Assembly: GCF_900106035.1 (NCBI RefSeq)
Contig: NZ_FNUC01000003.1
Coordinates: 930,001 to 994,000, forward strand
Direction of reading: 5' to 3'
From: Jiangella alba
Lineage (GTDB): Bacteria; Actinomycetota; Actinomycetes; Jiangellales; Jiangellaceae
Length of the DNA stretch: 64,000 nucleotides
Shown: piece after piece, positions 9,143 to 21,600 of the stretch
How positions within the stretch are numbered: the stretch's first letter is position 1
Layout of the letters: each line of letters begins with the position of its first letter
The notes under the pieces: generated by a model
What the model was told of the DNA's origin: nothing
What the model saw: the letters and a program-made list of their open reading frames with translations, nothing else
The model's database searches: none
Made by a program: the position numbers and the translations under genes

Positions 9143-9145
9143 CGC
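9118..9145. other. Probable left attachment site (attL) in the tRNA-Glu 3' end
   Basis: The T-arm and acceptor 3' half of tRNA-Glu form the classic crossover segment for tyrosine integrases of actinomycete elements, and the integrase gene lies immediately beyond. The exact core cannot be set without the second copy (attR), which was not seen in this window. Confidence 0.5.
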
Positions 9146-9167
9146 CAGGAAAACGGCCCCTCACCTG

Positions 9168-10640
9168 CTAGAACGTAGGTGGGGGGCCGTTGCCGTTTGT
9201 CCGGCCGTCCACGGCTCTGGGCGGCTCTCTACGGGTGTTCTTGGCAAATACGTGGCCAAGTTTTTGGGCCGGTCCCGGCCGCTTGAGGGCCTGTTCGATC
9301 ATGGAGCGATGCTGGTCGTCGTCGCCGTCGATGCACTTGGCGTAGATCTTGAGCAGGACGTCGACGGAGTGTCCGGCCCAGGTTGCGACCTTTGTCGCTG
9401 GGACGCCGGAGTTGAGCCAGGTGGAGACGGCGGCGTGGCGCAGGTCGTAGGGGCGCAGCGCGACCAGCAGGCGTTTCGCGTCGGTGCCGAAGACTGCCTC
9501 GCGGGCGCGGTTCCAGACGCGGAACACGGTGAAGGCGGGGAGGTGGTCGGTGTTGCGTTCGCCGACGAACAGGCGCCCGTCGGGTGTGGTGCCGAAGGTG
9601 TCGAGGTGGTGGTGCAGCAGCGCTGTGAGCTCGGGTGGCGACGGGACCTTGCGTACCTCGCCCGGCTCGCGCTGTTTGAGGGGCCGGTCGTCTCGCGCGT
9701 TGCCTGTGTTGGTCCATTCGCCGCCGGCGTGGGGCTTGGCTGCTTCCAGGTAGATCCAGCCCCAGCCGTTGTCGGGGAGGTCGAGGTTGTCGCGGCGTAG
9801 CTCGGCGGCTTCTTCGGGGCGGAGCGCGGCGTAGTAGAGGCAGCCGAAGTAGGCCTTGAGGCGCTGCCCGGTGACGCTCTGGGCGGCGACGGCGACGAGC
9901 AAGTCGCGGGCCTGGCTCGGGTTGGCGACGCAGCGCCGGTCGACCTCGGCGATGCGGTGCGCCGGCTGCTTGACGGTGGGGAGCGGGTTGGTGACGAGCA
10001 CCTTCCGCTCGATCGCGTACTCGGCCAGGTTGTAGAGGATCTTCCGCCACCGTGAGATGACGCTGGTCGCCCTGGCGCCACCGTCGAGGCGCACTGCGAG
10101 GCCGTTGACGAGGTTGCGCAGCACGTGGGTATCGGCGAGATCCGAGGCCGGTCTGCTGTGGCTGGCCGCCCATCGCAGGGCGTCGCTCGCCCAGGCTGGC
10201 TGATTCGGCTCCTCGCGCCGGTTGGTGTTGAACGCCCACCGTTTCAGTGCTGCGCGCAACTGGACGCCGTCCGGGATGCCGCGTTCGTTGCTGAACATCA
10301 GGCAGGTGGCCGCGGTGAGCGCTTCGGCGATCGTGCGTCGGGTTGTCGCGGCCGAGTGAGGCCATTTCGTGTCGACGTAGTCGCAGACGAGTTCGTACCA
10401 GGACATCCTCGCCTCGGCACGCTTCATCGAGACTGGGAGCCCGGTGTCAACGTAGAAGGCCTCGCCCTTGCGCGCCGCCGCGATCAAGTCGGAACGGAAG
10501 CTCTCGGCCTGCGCCGAGTTGCGGAACGGCTCTTTGACGTCGCGTCCGTTGACGGCCCAGCGCACGTAGTAGGTCGTGACCCGCGTGCCCTTGTAGATCT
10601 TGGTCTTTCGGACCCGAACGTCGTAGGTCGTCTCGGTCAC
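9168..10640 (-). CDS. int: Tyrosine site-specific integrase
   Basis: 490-aa phage-type tyrosine recombinase that would integrate and excise the element at tRNA-Glu. The catalytic domain is C-terminal: box I arginine R274 (ALRPEEAAELR), box II R401-H402 (PYDLRHAAVS; the usual first His is Tyr, as in many actinomycete element integrases), H424 (AGHS) and nucleophile Y433 (KIYAKCIDG). The N-terminal ~75 residues look like an arm-binding, AP2-like domain, followed by a SAM-like core-binding region. The GTG start overlaps the excisionase stop by 4 nt (10637-10640), a standard xis-int unit. It is transcribed toward the tRNA. Confidence 0.95.
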   Translation of the reverse strand: MTETTYDVRVRKTKIYKGTRVTTYYVRWAVNGRDVKEPFRNSAQAESFRSDLIAAARKGEAFYVDTGLPVSMKRAEARMSWYELVCDYVDTKWPHSAATTRRTIAEALTAATCLMFSNERGIPDGVQLRAALKRWAFNTNRREEPNQPAWASDALRWAASHSRPASDLADTHVLRNLVNGLAVRLDGGARATSVISRWRKILYNLAEYAIERKVLVTNPLPTVKQPAHRIAEVDRRCVANPSQARDLLVAVAAQSVTGQRLKAYFGCLYYAALRPEEAAELRRDNLDLPDNGWGWIYLEAAKPHAGGEWTNTGNARDDRPLKQREPGEVRKVPSPPELTALLHHHLDTFGTTPDGRLFVGERNTDHLPAFTVFRVWNRAREAVFGTDAKRLLVALRPYDLRHAAVSTWLNSGVPATKVATWAGHSVDVLLKIYAKCIDGDDDQHRSMIEQALKRPGPAQKLGHVFAKNTRREPPRAVDGRTNGNGPPPTF

Positions 10641-10924
10641 GGCTCCGGTTCCTGCCGGAAATTCAGCCAGGCATCGAGGTCGCCGCGGCGCACACGTAGC
10701 TCACCGTTGGGCAACTTGATGCACCGCGGCGCGGTCCTCTTAGCCCGCCAGTCGTAGAAGGTCGATCTCGCGATCCGTAGCTCGGCACACAGCTCTGCCA
10801 CGGTCAGCTTCTGCCGAGTGCCCAGCTCGCTGCTCGCTCCCGCCGACCTCTGCGAGACCCTTCCAGGATTCCGTGCGGGAGCGTGGTGGTGTGACCTCGC
10901 CGCGGTGTCGCGTTGCTGGTTCAT
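10637..10924 (-). CDS. xis: Excisionase-like helix-turn-helix protein
   Basis: 95-aa basic protein with a MerR/Xis-type winged HTH: KLTVAELCAELRIARSTFYDWRAKRTAPRCIKLPNGELRVRRGDLDAWL (residues ~39-87), the usual form of excisionases beside actinomycete integrases. The first ~35 residues are low-complexity. It overlaps the integrase start by 4 nt, so the two are co-translated. It probably bends DNA at the attachment sites and directs excision. Confidence 0.85.
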   Translation of the reverse strand: MNQQRDTAARSHHHAPARNPGRVSQRSAGASSELGTRQKLTVAELCAELRIARSTFYDWRAKRTAPRCIKLPNGELRVRRGDLDAWLNFRQEPEP

Positions 10925-10929
10925 CGTCG

Positions 10930-11451
10930 TCACCCACCACTGCGCCGGAAGGGCTCGTCGTCGTCGCGGCGGCGTTGGATGTCGGCGTGGAGGAAGGTGA
11001 GGAAGTCGCGGTCGCGGTGGGTGATCGGGGCGTCTTCTGGTGGGTCGGTTGCGTCCTCGCCGGGCCAGGTGGTGATGCGGGTGGGGCGGTCGCGGTCGAG
11101 GCGGGTGCCGGAGGCGGTGACCCATTCGCGCAGGCGGTGGCGGGCGGCGTGGAAGTCGGCGAGCCAGCCGATGGGTGCGGAGGCGTGTTGTTGCGGGTCG
11201 TAGGCGTTGAGCCAGTGCTGGTGCAGCGCGGAGAGTTCCCAGACGAGTTCGGGGTGGCGGTGCCAGGCGGGCGGGATGATCTGGGCGGGGAGGCCGAACT
11301 CTTGACGGAGCCAGTCGACCCAGGCGTTGAGCGCGAGCCATTCGTGTTCGGCGTCGTCGGCGCTCAAGAGTTGCCAGTTGATGATCCTGGCTCGTGGGGT
11401 CGGCGGGTCGTCCCAGGTGTCGTCCGGCTCGAGGTTGGTGTGGCGGGTCAT
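10930..11451 (-). CDS. DUF4913-like hypothetical protein
   Basis: 173-aa soluble protein rich in Trp, His and Arg. The pattern LNAWVDWLRQEFG...PPAWHRHPELVWELSALHQHWL (residues ~41-81) resembles DUF4913, a family found on actinomycete mobile elements. Assignment is by pattern only. It lies 5 nt upstream of the excisionase gene in the same operon (SSB-like, this gene, xis, int). Its function is unknown. Confidence 0.7.
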   Translation of the reverse strand: MTRHTNLEPDDTWDDPPTPRARIINWQLLSADDAEHEWLALNAWVDWLRQEFGLPAQIIPPAWHRHPELVWELSALHQHWLNAYDPQQHASAPIGWLADFHAARHRLREWVTASGTRLDRDRPTRITTWPGEDATDPPEDAPITHRDRDFLTFLHADIQRRRDDDEPFRRSGG

Positions 11452-11468
11452 GGCAGGCCTCCGGCCGT

Positions 11469-11939
11469 TCAGCGGTTGATGGGTTCGGCGGGTGGTGGAG
11501 GTGCGGGAGGCGGGTGCTTCCTGTCGCCGTGAGCTGCGGCCGGTGTGGCGGGTGGGTTGCGGTCTGGGGTTCGCTGCTGTGTGGCTGAGCGTCGACGCTG
11601 GACGGTGTAGTCGGTGGTGTTGAGGTCGTGGCCGATGCGTGAGGCGACGAACTGCTCGGCCTTCTCTTCGGTGCCGTCGACGTTCGTGGTGTAGGTGCGC
11701 ACGGTGCCGAGGGCGATGATGTTGTCTCCGACGCGGAGCCGCTCGAAGGACCGTTCGGCGCCCTTCCCGAACTGCACGAGGTCGTGGAAGGTCTTGGGCA
11801 GGTCGTCCCATCCGCCGGCCTCGTTGCGTTGGTGGTGGTTGATGCCGACGCGGACCCAAAGGCGAGCCTGGTCCGGTTTGGGGAAGGTGAGGCGGGGTTC
11901 GTGTGTGATGTGGCAGTGGAGGGCCTGACAGATCTTCAT
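11469..11939 (-). CDS. Single-stranded DNA-binding-like protein
   Basis: 156-aa protein with an OB-fold-like core (residues ~1-110: LWVRVGINHH, LVQFGKGAERSFERLRVGDNIIALGTVRTY, EKAEQFVASRIGHDL), reminiscent of SSB proteins of plasmids and ICEs. The tail is basic and proline-rich and ends in PINR, without the acidic tip of housekeeping SSB. ATG 11939 is preceded by a good ribosome binding site (GGGAGGT). First gene of the ssb-like/DUF4913/xis/int operon. It probably protects or processes the single strand during transfer or excision. Confidence 0.7.
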   Translation of the reverse strand: MKICQALHCHITHEPRLTFPKPDQARLWVRVGINHHQRNEAGGWDDLPKTFHDLVQFGKGAERSFERLRVGDNIIALGTVRTYTTNVDGTEEKAEQFVASRIGHDLNTTDYTVQRRRSATQQRTPDRNPPATPAAAHGDRKHPPPAPPPPAEPINR

Positions 11940-12525
11940 GGGACCTCCCGGTTCTGTGCCGCGCGGCCCAGGTCGTGCGGCGTCGGTTTCTGGTAGGTGC
12001 ACCCCGACTGCCGAGAACCAGCCCAACGAGTGTTGGAGAGTCAGGGCGTCGTTGCAGCACTGTCTGCTGAACGCCATCAACCATGCAGACGCGGGCGTCT
12101 CCGCAGGTGACGACCAGACATGTGCACGGCAGCCGGCCGGTGTTCGTCATACGAACGCCATCATCGACGGCTGACGCCAGGAACTGCGTCACGCCACCGC
12201 CCGCCGATCACGTTGGACGCCACCACTTATGCCGCCGGTTGTCATCAGTGGCGGCGCTCCGGTTGCCAGCCATCGCATGCAGCTGACGTAGTCCCGAGGT
12301 GCCTGCCGGTCGACTCACGCGCCGCGTCCGCAAGGCCGAGGTTGGCACGAGAGTTCGGGGGAGGCTCCCCGCTGACCGCCCGGTGCCTCCCGGTGGCCGT
12401 CCAGATGGCTGTGGGTTGGCGGAACTGTTCCTTCCTCGCCACGTCGCCCCGGCCGGCCGGCTACGGCGGACAGGGCAGGCGATCGTGCAGCGTACAGCGG
12501 CTTCCCGCGGAGTCGTGCTGAGGTC
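11940..12525. other. Intergenic region upstream of divergent SSB and RHS genes
   Basis: About 590 bp with no convincing coding frame on either strand; the open frames here are arginine- and histidine-rich without family resemblance. It must contain the promoter of the leftward integrase operon and part of the control of the RHS gene. Confidence 0.5.
12142..12156. promoter_or_regulatory. Short palindrome, operator candidate
   Basis: GTTCGT-CAT-ACGAAC, perfect 6-bp arms with a 3-bp spacer, about 200 bp upstream of the SSB-like start. Position and symmetry suggest a repressor site for the excision/integration operon; no repressor gene was identified. Confidence 0.3.
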
Positions 12526-12555
12526 TTGACGCTCAGTGATACGAAATGGCATGGT
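12526..12555 (+). promoter_or_regulatory. Possible promoter of the RHS toxin gene
   Basis: TTGACG (-35) and CATGGT (-10-like) separated by 18 nt, about 130 nt before the RHS start codon. The -35 fits the consensus; the -10 is weak. Confidence 0.35.
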
Positions 12556-12688
12556 ATCGACCAGTCAGGGCGACTATGTCACGAGTTGCAGCTATGTACC
12601 CGTCGGCCGGGGAGTAGTCTGCGTATCTCCCACCCCGCAGGTGGCTCGCCCTTGTTGTCGTAGCCGCGATGGCAAGGTGGTGGGTTTC

Positions 12689-15600
12689 ATGCTGCGCACG
12701 TCTGCGCGCCTGTCTCAGGTGGTCACGTTCGTTGTTGCCGCGTCGATGCTGGTGTCGGGTACGCCGGCACCGGTTCTGACGCCGTCGCCGGCCGCCGCGG
12801 GGGAATCGCAGGAGGCGGACGAACGTGCCGGTCAGGCGGCTCTTCCGCGCGCGCAGGGTGCGCCGGTCGAGCATGAGCCAGCTGGTCCACCTGAGCGGGT
12901 GCGGGAGGTGACGCAACAGCGTACGGCGAACACGAAGGTGTTCGAGCTGTCCAATGGCCAGTTCCAAGCGGAACTATTGACGGATCCGGTCCATTACCGC
13001 GATGCACAGGGCGCTTGGCAGGACATCGACACGCGCATCGGAACGTCTCGCCGCGAGGGTTTCGGTCACGGAAACACGACGAACACCTTCGGCAGCTTCT
13101 TCGGCTCGAATTCGCAGCAGCTGGTCCGTTTCGAGCTGGGGAACCGGAATCTCACGATGGGGCTGCCGGGAGAACGCCGCGCCCTGACACCGGTGACGGA
13201 GGGCAACTCCGTGACGTATGCGGACGTCTTCGGGACGGCCGATCTGGTCTACCGGGTGGAGCCGACCGGGCTCAAAGAGGAGATTGTCCTCGAGGAGCCG
13301 CCGGAGGAGACGACGTACACGTTCACCCTGCAGATGGGTGGCGTCGTCGCCCGCGAGCAGGAGGATGGCTCGATCGGGTTCTTCCGGCCGGGCGGTGAGG
13401 GGCCGGCGGTGTTCGAGATCCCGAAGCCGTTCATGTTCGACAGCACCGACACCCCGGACGCGCCGGTCGGGTCGGTCCGGTCGGATGACGTGACCCAATC
13501 GGTCGAGCAGCAGGGCGCGAACATCGAGATCACCGTCACGGCGGATCCGGAGTGGTTGGCCGACGCGGATCGGACGTATCCGGTCGTGATCGACCCGACG
13601 ATCGTGGTGGAGCCGACGCCGTCGCAGGGTCAGGACGCGATGATCCGGTCCGCGGCCCCGGACACGAACTACGGCTCGAGCTGGCAGCTCGGTGTCGGCA
13701 CGGACCGTGTTGGTGCGGCCCGGAGCCTACTGAAGTTCGACGTGTCGTGGTTGCCGGTGGGGACGCCGATCGACTCTGCCCAGCTGCGGGTCTGGTATGA
13801 CCAGGCGTATCACACGAACGCCAATGACGTGCTGATCAAGGCCTACAGGGCACCGGCCGCTTGGAGCGAGAGTGCCGTGACGTGGTCGGGCTACCCCGAG
13901 GTCCTCGGTACGCAGGCGTTCACCCGAGAGCGGGTGGACAACGGCGATTCCGGCAAGACCAGCCAGGTCGGGCCCTGGCCGTTCATGGCCGACACTGCGC
14001 AGTCGCAATGGGGCATCAACGGCGACTTCCAGTACGACCGGACCGCGGTGACCGGCAACACCTACACGTGGGTTCCGGAGCTCGTCGAATCGGGCCGGTA
14101 TCGGGTGGACGCGCACTATGTGGCCAGCGCGGGCCGAGCGACGAATGCGCCGTACACCGTGCAGCACGCGGGCGGTACCAGCACCGTCGCGGTGGACCAG
14201 ACTGCCGGCACCAACGGCGTGTGGGCGACGCTCGGCAGCTGGGATTTCAACGCTGGCACCAGTCACCGGGTGACGGTCGGGTCGGTTCCGGAGCTGCGGA
14301 CGGTGGTCGCCGACGGCGTCCGGTTGACGAAGTTGGCCGAGCAGACGAAGGGCGCCGATACCACCAGCCGGTGGCATGAGTTCGCCGCGCGTGATCTGGT
14401 GCAGGACTGGGTTGACGGCGATCAGCCGAACCACGGCTTCGTGCTGCGTGTCGCGGACGAGGCCACGCTCGGGCGTGGCGGCGCGTACTACGAGGCGTCG
14501 GAGTTCGTCTACAACGGCGGGTCGGCGAACCGGCCGAAGCTGGTGCTCACCTATGGGCGCCCCGGGGTCACGCTGAACCCGATCGCGACCTTCCACTCGA
14601 CCGGTGCCGAGCTGTCGTGGCCGGCCTACGCCGGGACTGACCTGGTGGAGTACCAGGTGCACCGCTCGAGCGTCCAGCAGTTCACGCCGTCGGCGGCGAC
14701 ACTGGTGGCGCCGTTGGCGCCGGGGACGACGTCGTTCACTGACACCACGGCGGAGCCGACGCCGGCCGGCAGTCGCGAGCCTACCCAGACGTACTACTAC
14801 ATGGTCGCGGTGAAGACCACGGATGGCACCGTCGTGCCGTCCGACACGCAGGTGGCGACGCTGCCGAAGGCGGGCCAGGTCATAGCGCATTTACAAGGTC
14901 AGGCGATAGACACCACGATCGCCAGCGGCGCGCCGACCTCCAATCTCGATGTGTTCGACGGCGAGCCGTGGCTGGGCGCTGGCGACAACGGTGGCTCGTT
15001 CGGTGTTACCCGGACTCTGATCAAGTTCCCGGATCTGGCGGACGCGGTGCCACCGGGTGCGACCGTGCAGTTCGCGAACCTGCAACTGTGGAAGCCATCG
15101 ACGTTCGGGTCGGGCGCGACGTTCGACCTGCACCGGCTAACCCGCTCCTTCAGCGAGACCGCGGCCACGTGGAACCGGGCCAACGCCTCTGTCGCGTGGA
15201 CCACGCCAGGCGGCGACTACGACCCGGCCGTCATCGACTCCGAGACGATCGGGCTGAACGACCCGAGGTGGCAGCTGTGGTCCGTCCGGAGCCTGGTCCA
15301 GGGGTGGGTCGACACGCCATCGTCCAACTTCGGCGCTCTGATCAAAGCGCGGGACGAGGCGGCGGCGAACCAGCTCGCTGTTTTCACGTCGAACGAGTTG
15401 GCGTCGGAGCCGAAGTTGCGGCCGATGCTCACGGTGTCCTATCTGGAGAGGACCGCGGAGAGCACGTACTACGCGCCGGACACCTCCGTGCGGACCGAGG
15501 CAGGTGAGGAACGGACCGTCGAGGTCACCGTCACGAACACCACGGCGGAGACGTGGACGTCGGCGAACCTTGTGCTGTCCTACCACTGGGCGGCGCCGGA

Positions 15601-18600
15601 CGGCACGGACGTGACGACCGCGGCGAACCGGGTGGAGACGGCGCTGCCGGCCGATCTCGCGCCGGGGGAGACGGTGACGTTGAACGCGACCGTGCGGGCG
15701 CCGGAGTTGCTGGCGCCGAGCAACAAGCGTGAGGACTTCACGCTGCAGTGGGATATGCGTGACAAGGGCAGCGGGCAGTGGATCTCGGACACGGAGAACA
15801 TCCCTGCGCTGGATCAGTCGGCGAAGGTCGAGGACGCGACCTCGAACCAGCTGGGGTTGGAGAAGTTCTACCAGTACGCCGGCACCGCCACGGGTGCCGG
15901 TTCGGCGTTGATGACGAATGTGCACGCCGGCAACACGGTGTTCAGTTATGACGCGTTCGCGAACCCGTCGCGTGGGGTGTCGACGTTCGTGCGGATGAGC
16001 TACAACAGCCTGGACACGTCCGCGTCGTCGATGGGGTACGGCTGGTCGCTGGCCACCTCGAGCCTGATGCGCATGGGCACGCCGCTGGACCTGCACCCGC
16101 GCGGTCAGGACTGGCCCACCCAGGTGACCCTCACCGATGGCGACGGCACCGCGCACCTGTTCCGGCTGAACAAGCACGACAGCACCAACGAGGAGGACTG
16201 GGACTACGACTCGCCGGCCGGCGTGCACCTGTACCTGCAGCGCACCGGCGACACCGACCCGACCCGCGCCTGGGTGATGACCAGCCCGGACCGAACCCAG
16301 TTCTTCTTCGACGCCGACGGCTACCAGTCAGTACTGCGCGACAAGAACGGCAACGAGCTGCTGTTCACCTACGAGCAGCGCAAATCGAACAACAAGCCGA
16401 TCAAGTTCCTGCGCTACATCACCGACCCGTCGAACCGGCAGACCCTGACCGTCGACTACTTCACCAAGGGGCAGGCCTACAGCTGGGTCGACGACGCTGG
16501 CACGGTCCAGTCGGGCACCAACCTGTCCAATCCGAAGATCATTGACCAGGTCGAGTCGCTCACCGACGTCTCCGGCCGGACGGTCCGGTTCACGTACACC
16601 GATAAGGGCCTGCTGGCGCGGCTGGTCGACGGCGACGGCACACCCGAGGCGAAGACGTTCCAGTTCCGCTACGAGGCGGACAACACGAACAAGAACACCA
16701 AGCTCGTCGAGGTGATCGACCCGCGGGGCAACGACACCGACCTGACCTTCTTCGAAGCCACGACCGATCCGAAGGCCAAGTGGCTGCTCTCGAGCATCAC
16801 CGACCGCGCCGGCGGCACGACCTCGTTCGCCTACACCGACCCCGACGGCTCGCAGGGCGCCCAGGTGGTGACGACCGTCACCGATGCGAAGAGCAACGAC
16901 TCGACGTATCTGACCGACGGGTTCGGTCGGCCGCTGACCGCGACGAACGCCAAGGACGAGGCCACCACGCTCACGTGGGACGCCGACCACAACGTCGAGG
17001 AACTGGTGGAGGACAACGGCGCCACCACCAGCTGGACCTACGACCCGGGCACCGGCTACCCGACCTCGATCACCGACGCCGAAGCCAACGCCAACGGCAC
17101 ACCCGCCACCACGCTGTCGTATCGCACCGACCTCAACGGGCACGTCGCCGACCTCACCGGGAAGGTGTCGCCGGAGGGCCGGACGTGGAGCTTCGGCTAC
17201 GACCCGGTCGGCAACCTGACGTCGGTGACCGACCCGGCCGGCACGGCCACGGCCACCGAGGGCGACTTCACGACGACGTACGCCTATGACGGGTTCGGGC
17301 AGCTGCTCGACGCCACCGACGCGAACGGCAACCTCGCCCAGTACCGCGACTACGGCGTCACCGGCTTCCCCACACGCATCGTCGACGCGCAGGACAACCC
17401 CACCGAGTTCAGCTACGACGACCGCGGCAACGTGCTGACCGTCACCGACGCGAACCAGAAGATCAGCACCCACGGGTATGACGTGTTCGGCCGGCCGGGG
17501 GAGTCGCAGGTGCCGAAGGACGCCGACGCCGGCGTCTACATCGTCACCCCGGCGCCGGTCTACGACGCCAACGACAACGTCGTCGAGGCCACCGCCCCCA
17601 ACGGCGCCGTCACCACGTACAGCTACGACCCGGCCGACCGGATGCTCACCACGACCCTGCCCGCCGACGAGGCCGGTGACCCGGCGCGGGTGGCCAGTTA
17701 CGAGTACGACCTGGTCGGCAACCTGCTGGCCGCCACCGAACCGAACGGCACGCTCACCCCGTCGGACCCCGACGACTTCGTCACCCGCTACGGCTACGAC
17801 CCGATCTACCAGCTGACCAGCGTGACGAACGCCGACGGCGACGTCATCAGCTACCGCTACGACTCGGTCGGCAACCTCGTCACCGTGGTCGACCCGCGCA
17901 AGAACGCGACCACGGACCCGGACGACGTCACTACCACCACCGCATACGACCGCAACCACCGCCCGACCACGGTCACCGACGCGACGGGCGAGACCAGCAC
18001 CACCGCGTACGACCTGGACGGGCTCGTGACCGAGGCCACCGACCAGGAGGGCAACACCACCCTCGTCGAGTACGACGAGCGCGGCCTGCAGCGCGAGGTC
18101 CGGGTCCCGCACGACGATGACGGCGCCGGCGGCATCACCTACCGGACCACCCGCTACGAGTACGACGAAGCCGGCAACCGCACCCGGGTCGTCACGCCGC
18201 GCGGCGTGGAGTCCGGCGACCCGGACGCGTTCGTGCACGAGACCATCTACGACGAGCTCAACCGCCCAGTCGAGCAGGTGTTCCCGTACGACCCCGACGA
18301 CCCGAGGTTCAACACGCCCGAGTCGGTCACCTACGCCTACGACCTGGTCGGCAACCTCGCCGAGGTCTCGGCGCCGCCGTCGGAGAACCAGACCGTCCGC
18401 AACACCACCACCTACACGCACTTCGACAACGGCTGGGTGAAGGCCACGGTCGACGCGTGGGACATCGCCACCACCTACGACTACAACGAGCTCGGCCAGC
18501 AGACACTGCGCACGGTGACCAGCGCGGGCGGATCGTCGTCGCGGTCGATGTCGTGGACCTACTTCCCCGACGGCAAGCTCTCCGGCCGCGGCGACGACGG

Positions 18601-21600
18601 CGTCCCCGTCGGGCAGCACGTCGTGCTGGCCGACAACAGCGACACCGGCAACACGGCGGTGACCGGTGTGTGGTCGGTGCTCGCCGACGGGACCGGGTTC
18701 CAGGGGTACGAGTACCGTCGGCACGCAGCCGGCCACGGCGGCGGCGCCGACGAGTTCAGCTGGACGCTGCGGATCCCGGCCGACGGCACCTACGAGGTGT
18801 TCGTCCGGCACCCGGCCGGCGTCACCGGCGCCGCGACGGACGCCCCGTTCGAGATCACCCACGCCGGCGGGACCGCCACCCAGACCGTGAACCAGCAGCA
18901 GGACGGTGGGGAGTGGGTCAGCCTCGGCAGCTACGCCTTCACCGACGGCGGCGAACATTCGGTGACGCTCGGGACGTCGGCGAGCGGGATGGTGTTCGCC
19001 GACGCGGTCAAGCTGGTGCGCGACACCACCGGCCAGACCGACGCCGAGGCGAAGGACTTCACCTACGACTACGACGCCAACGGCAACCTCATCGAGCTGA
19101 CCGACGGCGGCTCCGGCGCCACGGTGGACACCTACGAGGTCGCCTACACCGGCCTCAACCAGGTCGCGACCGTCGAGGAGCTCGCTGCCGGCGTCGTCCA
19201 GAACGCGACCACCTACAGCTACGACGAGAACGGCAACCCGCTCACCCGCGAACACGACGACCAGTACGCCACCTACGGCTACGACGTCCGCGACCTCGTC
19301 GAAGAAGTCAGCAACGGCGACACCGAAGCGGACCCGGACCCGAAGATCACCACGTTCGCCTACACACCGCGAGGGCAGACCGCGACCGAGGAGAAGGCCA
19401 ACGGCAACACCGTCACCTACGACTACTTCCTCGACGGCCTGCTGCAGCGGCAGGAGGAGACCAAGCCCGACGCCACTCTGGTCGCCTCGCACGTCATCGG
19501 CTACGACGCCAACGGCAACCGCACCTCCGACGTCGCCCGCACCATGGACGCCGACGACCACGCCACCTACCTGGACCGGACCTACAGCTACTCGTTCGAC
19601 CCGCGCGACCGCGCCGCCGGGGTGGAGAAGACCGACACCTCCACCGGGTCGGCCCTGTCGACCGAGACCTACGTCCACGACGCCGCCTCGAACGTCATCT
19701 CCCAAACCGTCGACAGCGTCACGACCTCGTTCATGTACGACCGCAACCGGCTGCTCACCGCGACCTCCGCCGGTGTGGTCGGGACCTACAACTACGACCC
19801 GTTCGGGCGGCTGGACACCGTCACCAGCGCCGGCCTGGTGGTCGAGCGCTACACCTACGACGGGTTCGACCGGGTCGCCTCGCACCGGTCGCTGGAGTCC
19901 GACGGGTCCAGCACCACGACGGCGTATGCGTACGACCCGATGGACCGCACCGCGTCGCGCACCTCCGATGCCGGCGCCGCCGCGGAGGAGACCACGGAGT
20001 TCTCCTACCTCGGCCTGTCCGGTGAGGTGCTGTCCGAGGAGGTCGCGGGCCAGGTCCAGACCTCGTACCAGTACTCGCCCTGGGGCCAGCGGCTGTCGCA
20101 GATCAAGTACACCGCGGGCGGGACGACGGAGGAGGACTCGTACTACGGGTACAACCCGCACACCGACGTCGAGACCCTCACCGACACCGCCGGCGACACC
20201 CGGGCGACCTACGGGTACACCGCCTACGGCAAGGACGACGACGCAGCGTTCACCGGCGTTGACGCACCCGACGCGGGTGATCCGGGGGCGGAGCCGTACA
20301 ACGTGTACCGGTTCAACGCCAAACGCTTCGACCCCGCCTCGGGCTCTTACGACATGGGATTCCGCGACTACAGCCCTGGGTTGAACCGGTTCCTCACCCG
20401 CGACAACTACAACGGCGCCCTCGCCGACCTCAACCTCGCCACCTCGCCGTGGAACATGAACCGGTACGCCTTCGCCGGCGGCAACCCCATCACCGGCATC
20501 GAAATCGACGGCCACCACTACTGCGACACCCACGCCTGCAGCGGCGCCGCTCTCAGTGGCCGCGGCGTCCCATCCGCTGTCGAGACCAGCACGAAGGAAG
20601 TCGCGGCGCTCGGCGGCGACGGCAAGAACCGGTTCCTCGGCTACGACCTCGGCGACGACGCGCCCGACGCAGACGCCATCGCCATGGACATGGGCCAATA
20701 CGACATGGTGCGGAACTTCCGGTCCGAGTACGGCATCCCGCGGGGACAACTCGAGCAGAAGGACATCGTCGACCTGCTGGCGCAGTGGTGCGACAGCGCA
20801 GACCTGTGCAACCAAGGGCTCAAAGAGCGCCTGTTCGCCGACCAGATGATCACCGACGCACAGGAAGTCGGCATCACCGGCGGCCACTTCGCCGGCCCAC
20901 CCGGAGGCGCCCTGCCCAGAGCCGCCGCAAACGCCGGACGTGTGGCGGCCAATGTCTGCCGGGCCAACAGCTTCACCGGCGACACGCTCGTCCTCATGGC
21001 CGACGGGTCCAAGAAGCCGATCAAGGACGTCGAACTCGGCGACATGGTCATGGCGACGGACCCCGAGACTGGGGAACGTGGTCCGCGGGAGGTTATTGAC
21101 CTGATCCGTCACTCCGGATCCCATGTGATGGTCGCGGTACGGCTCGCTGACGGGACCACGATCAACGCAACCGATGGCCACCCGTTCTGGGTCGTCAACC
21201 GCGGCACCAACGGTGAGTGGGTCGATGCTGTCGATCTCCGAGCCGATGACCAGGTCGAGGCCGACGACGGGATCTTCATCCGGGTTGTGGGTGTCGGGGT
21301 TCGGATCGAGGACGTGCTCGCGTTCAACCTGACCGTCGCCGATCTGCACACCTACTACGTGGGCAGCAGGTCCGTCCTTGTGCACAACGCCGGCTGCGTG
21401 AACATCACGGAGTCTGGCCTCGCTCACTCCTTCGACCGGCATGCTGCTCAGTGGTTTGGGGGCCAACCGACGAGGGCTCAGATGGGCGAATGGCAAGGTC
21501 TCATTGAGCGAGCCTCAAGCAGTTCTAAGGTCGTTCCGTGGAGCTCCGGTGGTAGGCTGACAAATGCGCATCTGGCTCGAATCGATGGTAAGTACTTTGC

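Noticed and set aside
16560-20250. Repeated short DNA motifs considered as a possible repeat array or CRISPR
   Set aside because: They are degenerate YD-repeat codons (TACGACxxxxxxGGCAAC type) within one reading frame, not identical direct repeats with spacers. No CRISPR array was seen anywhere in the window.
16328-21496. A very long open frame on the minus strand opposite the RHS gene
   Set aside because: It is an antisense shadow of high-GC coding DNA: Val/Gly/Arg-rich, no domains, and fully covered by a convincing RHS protein on the plus strand.
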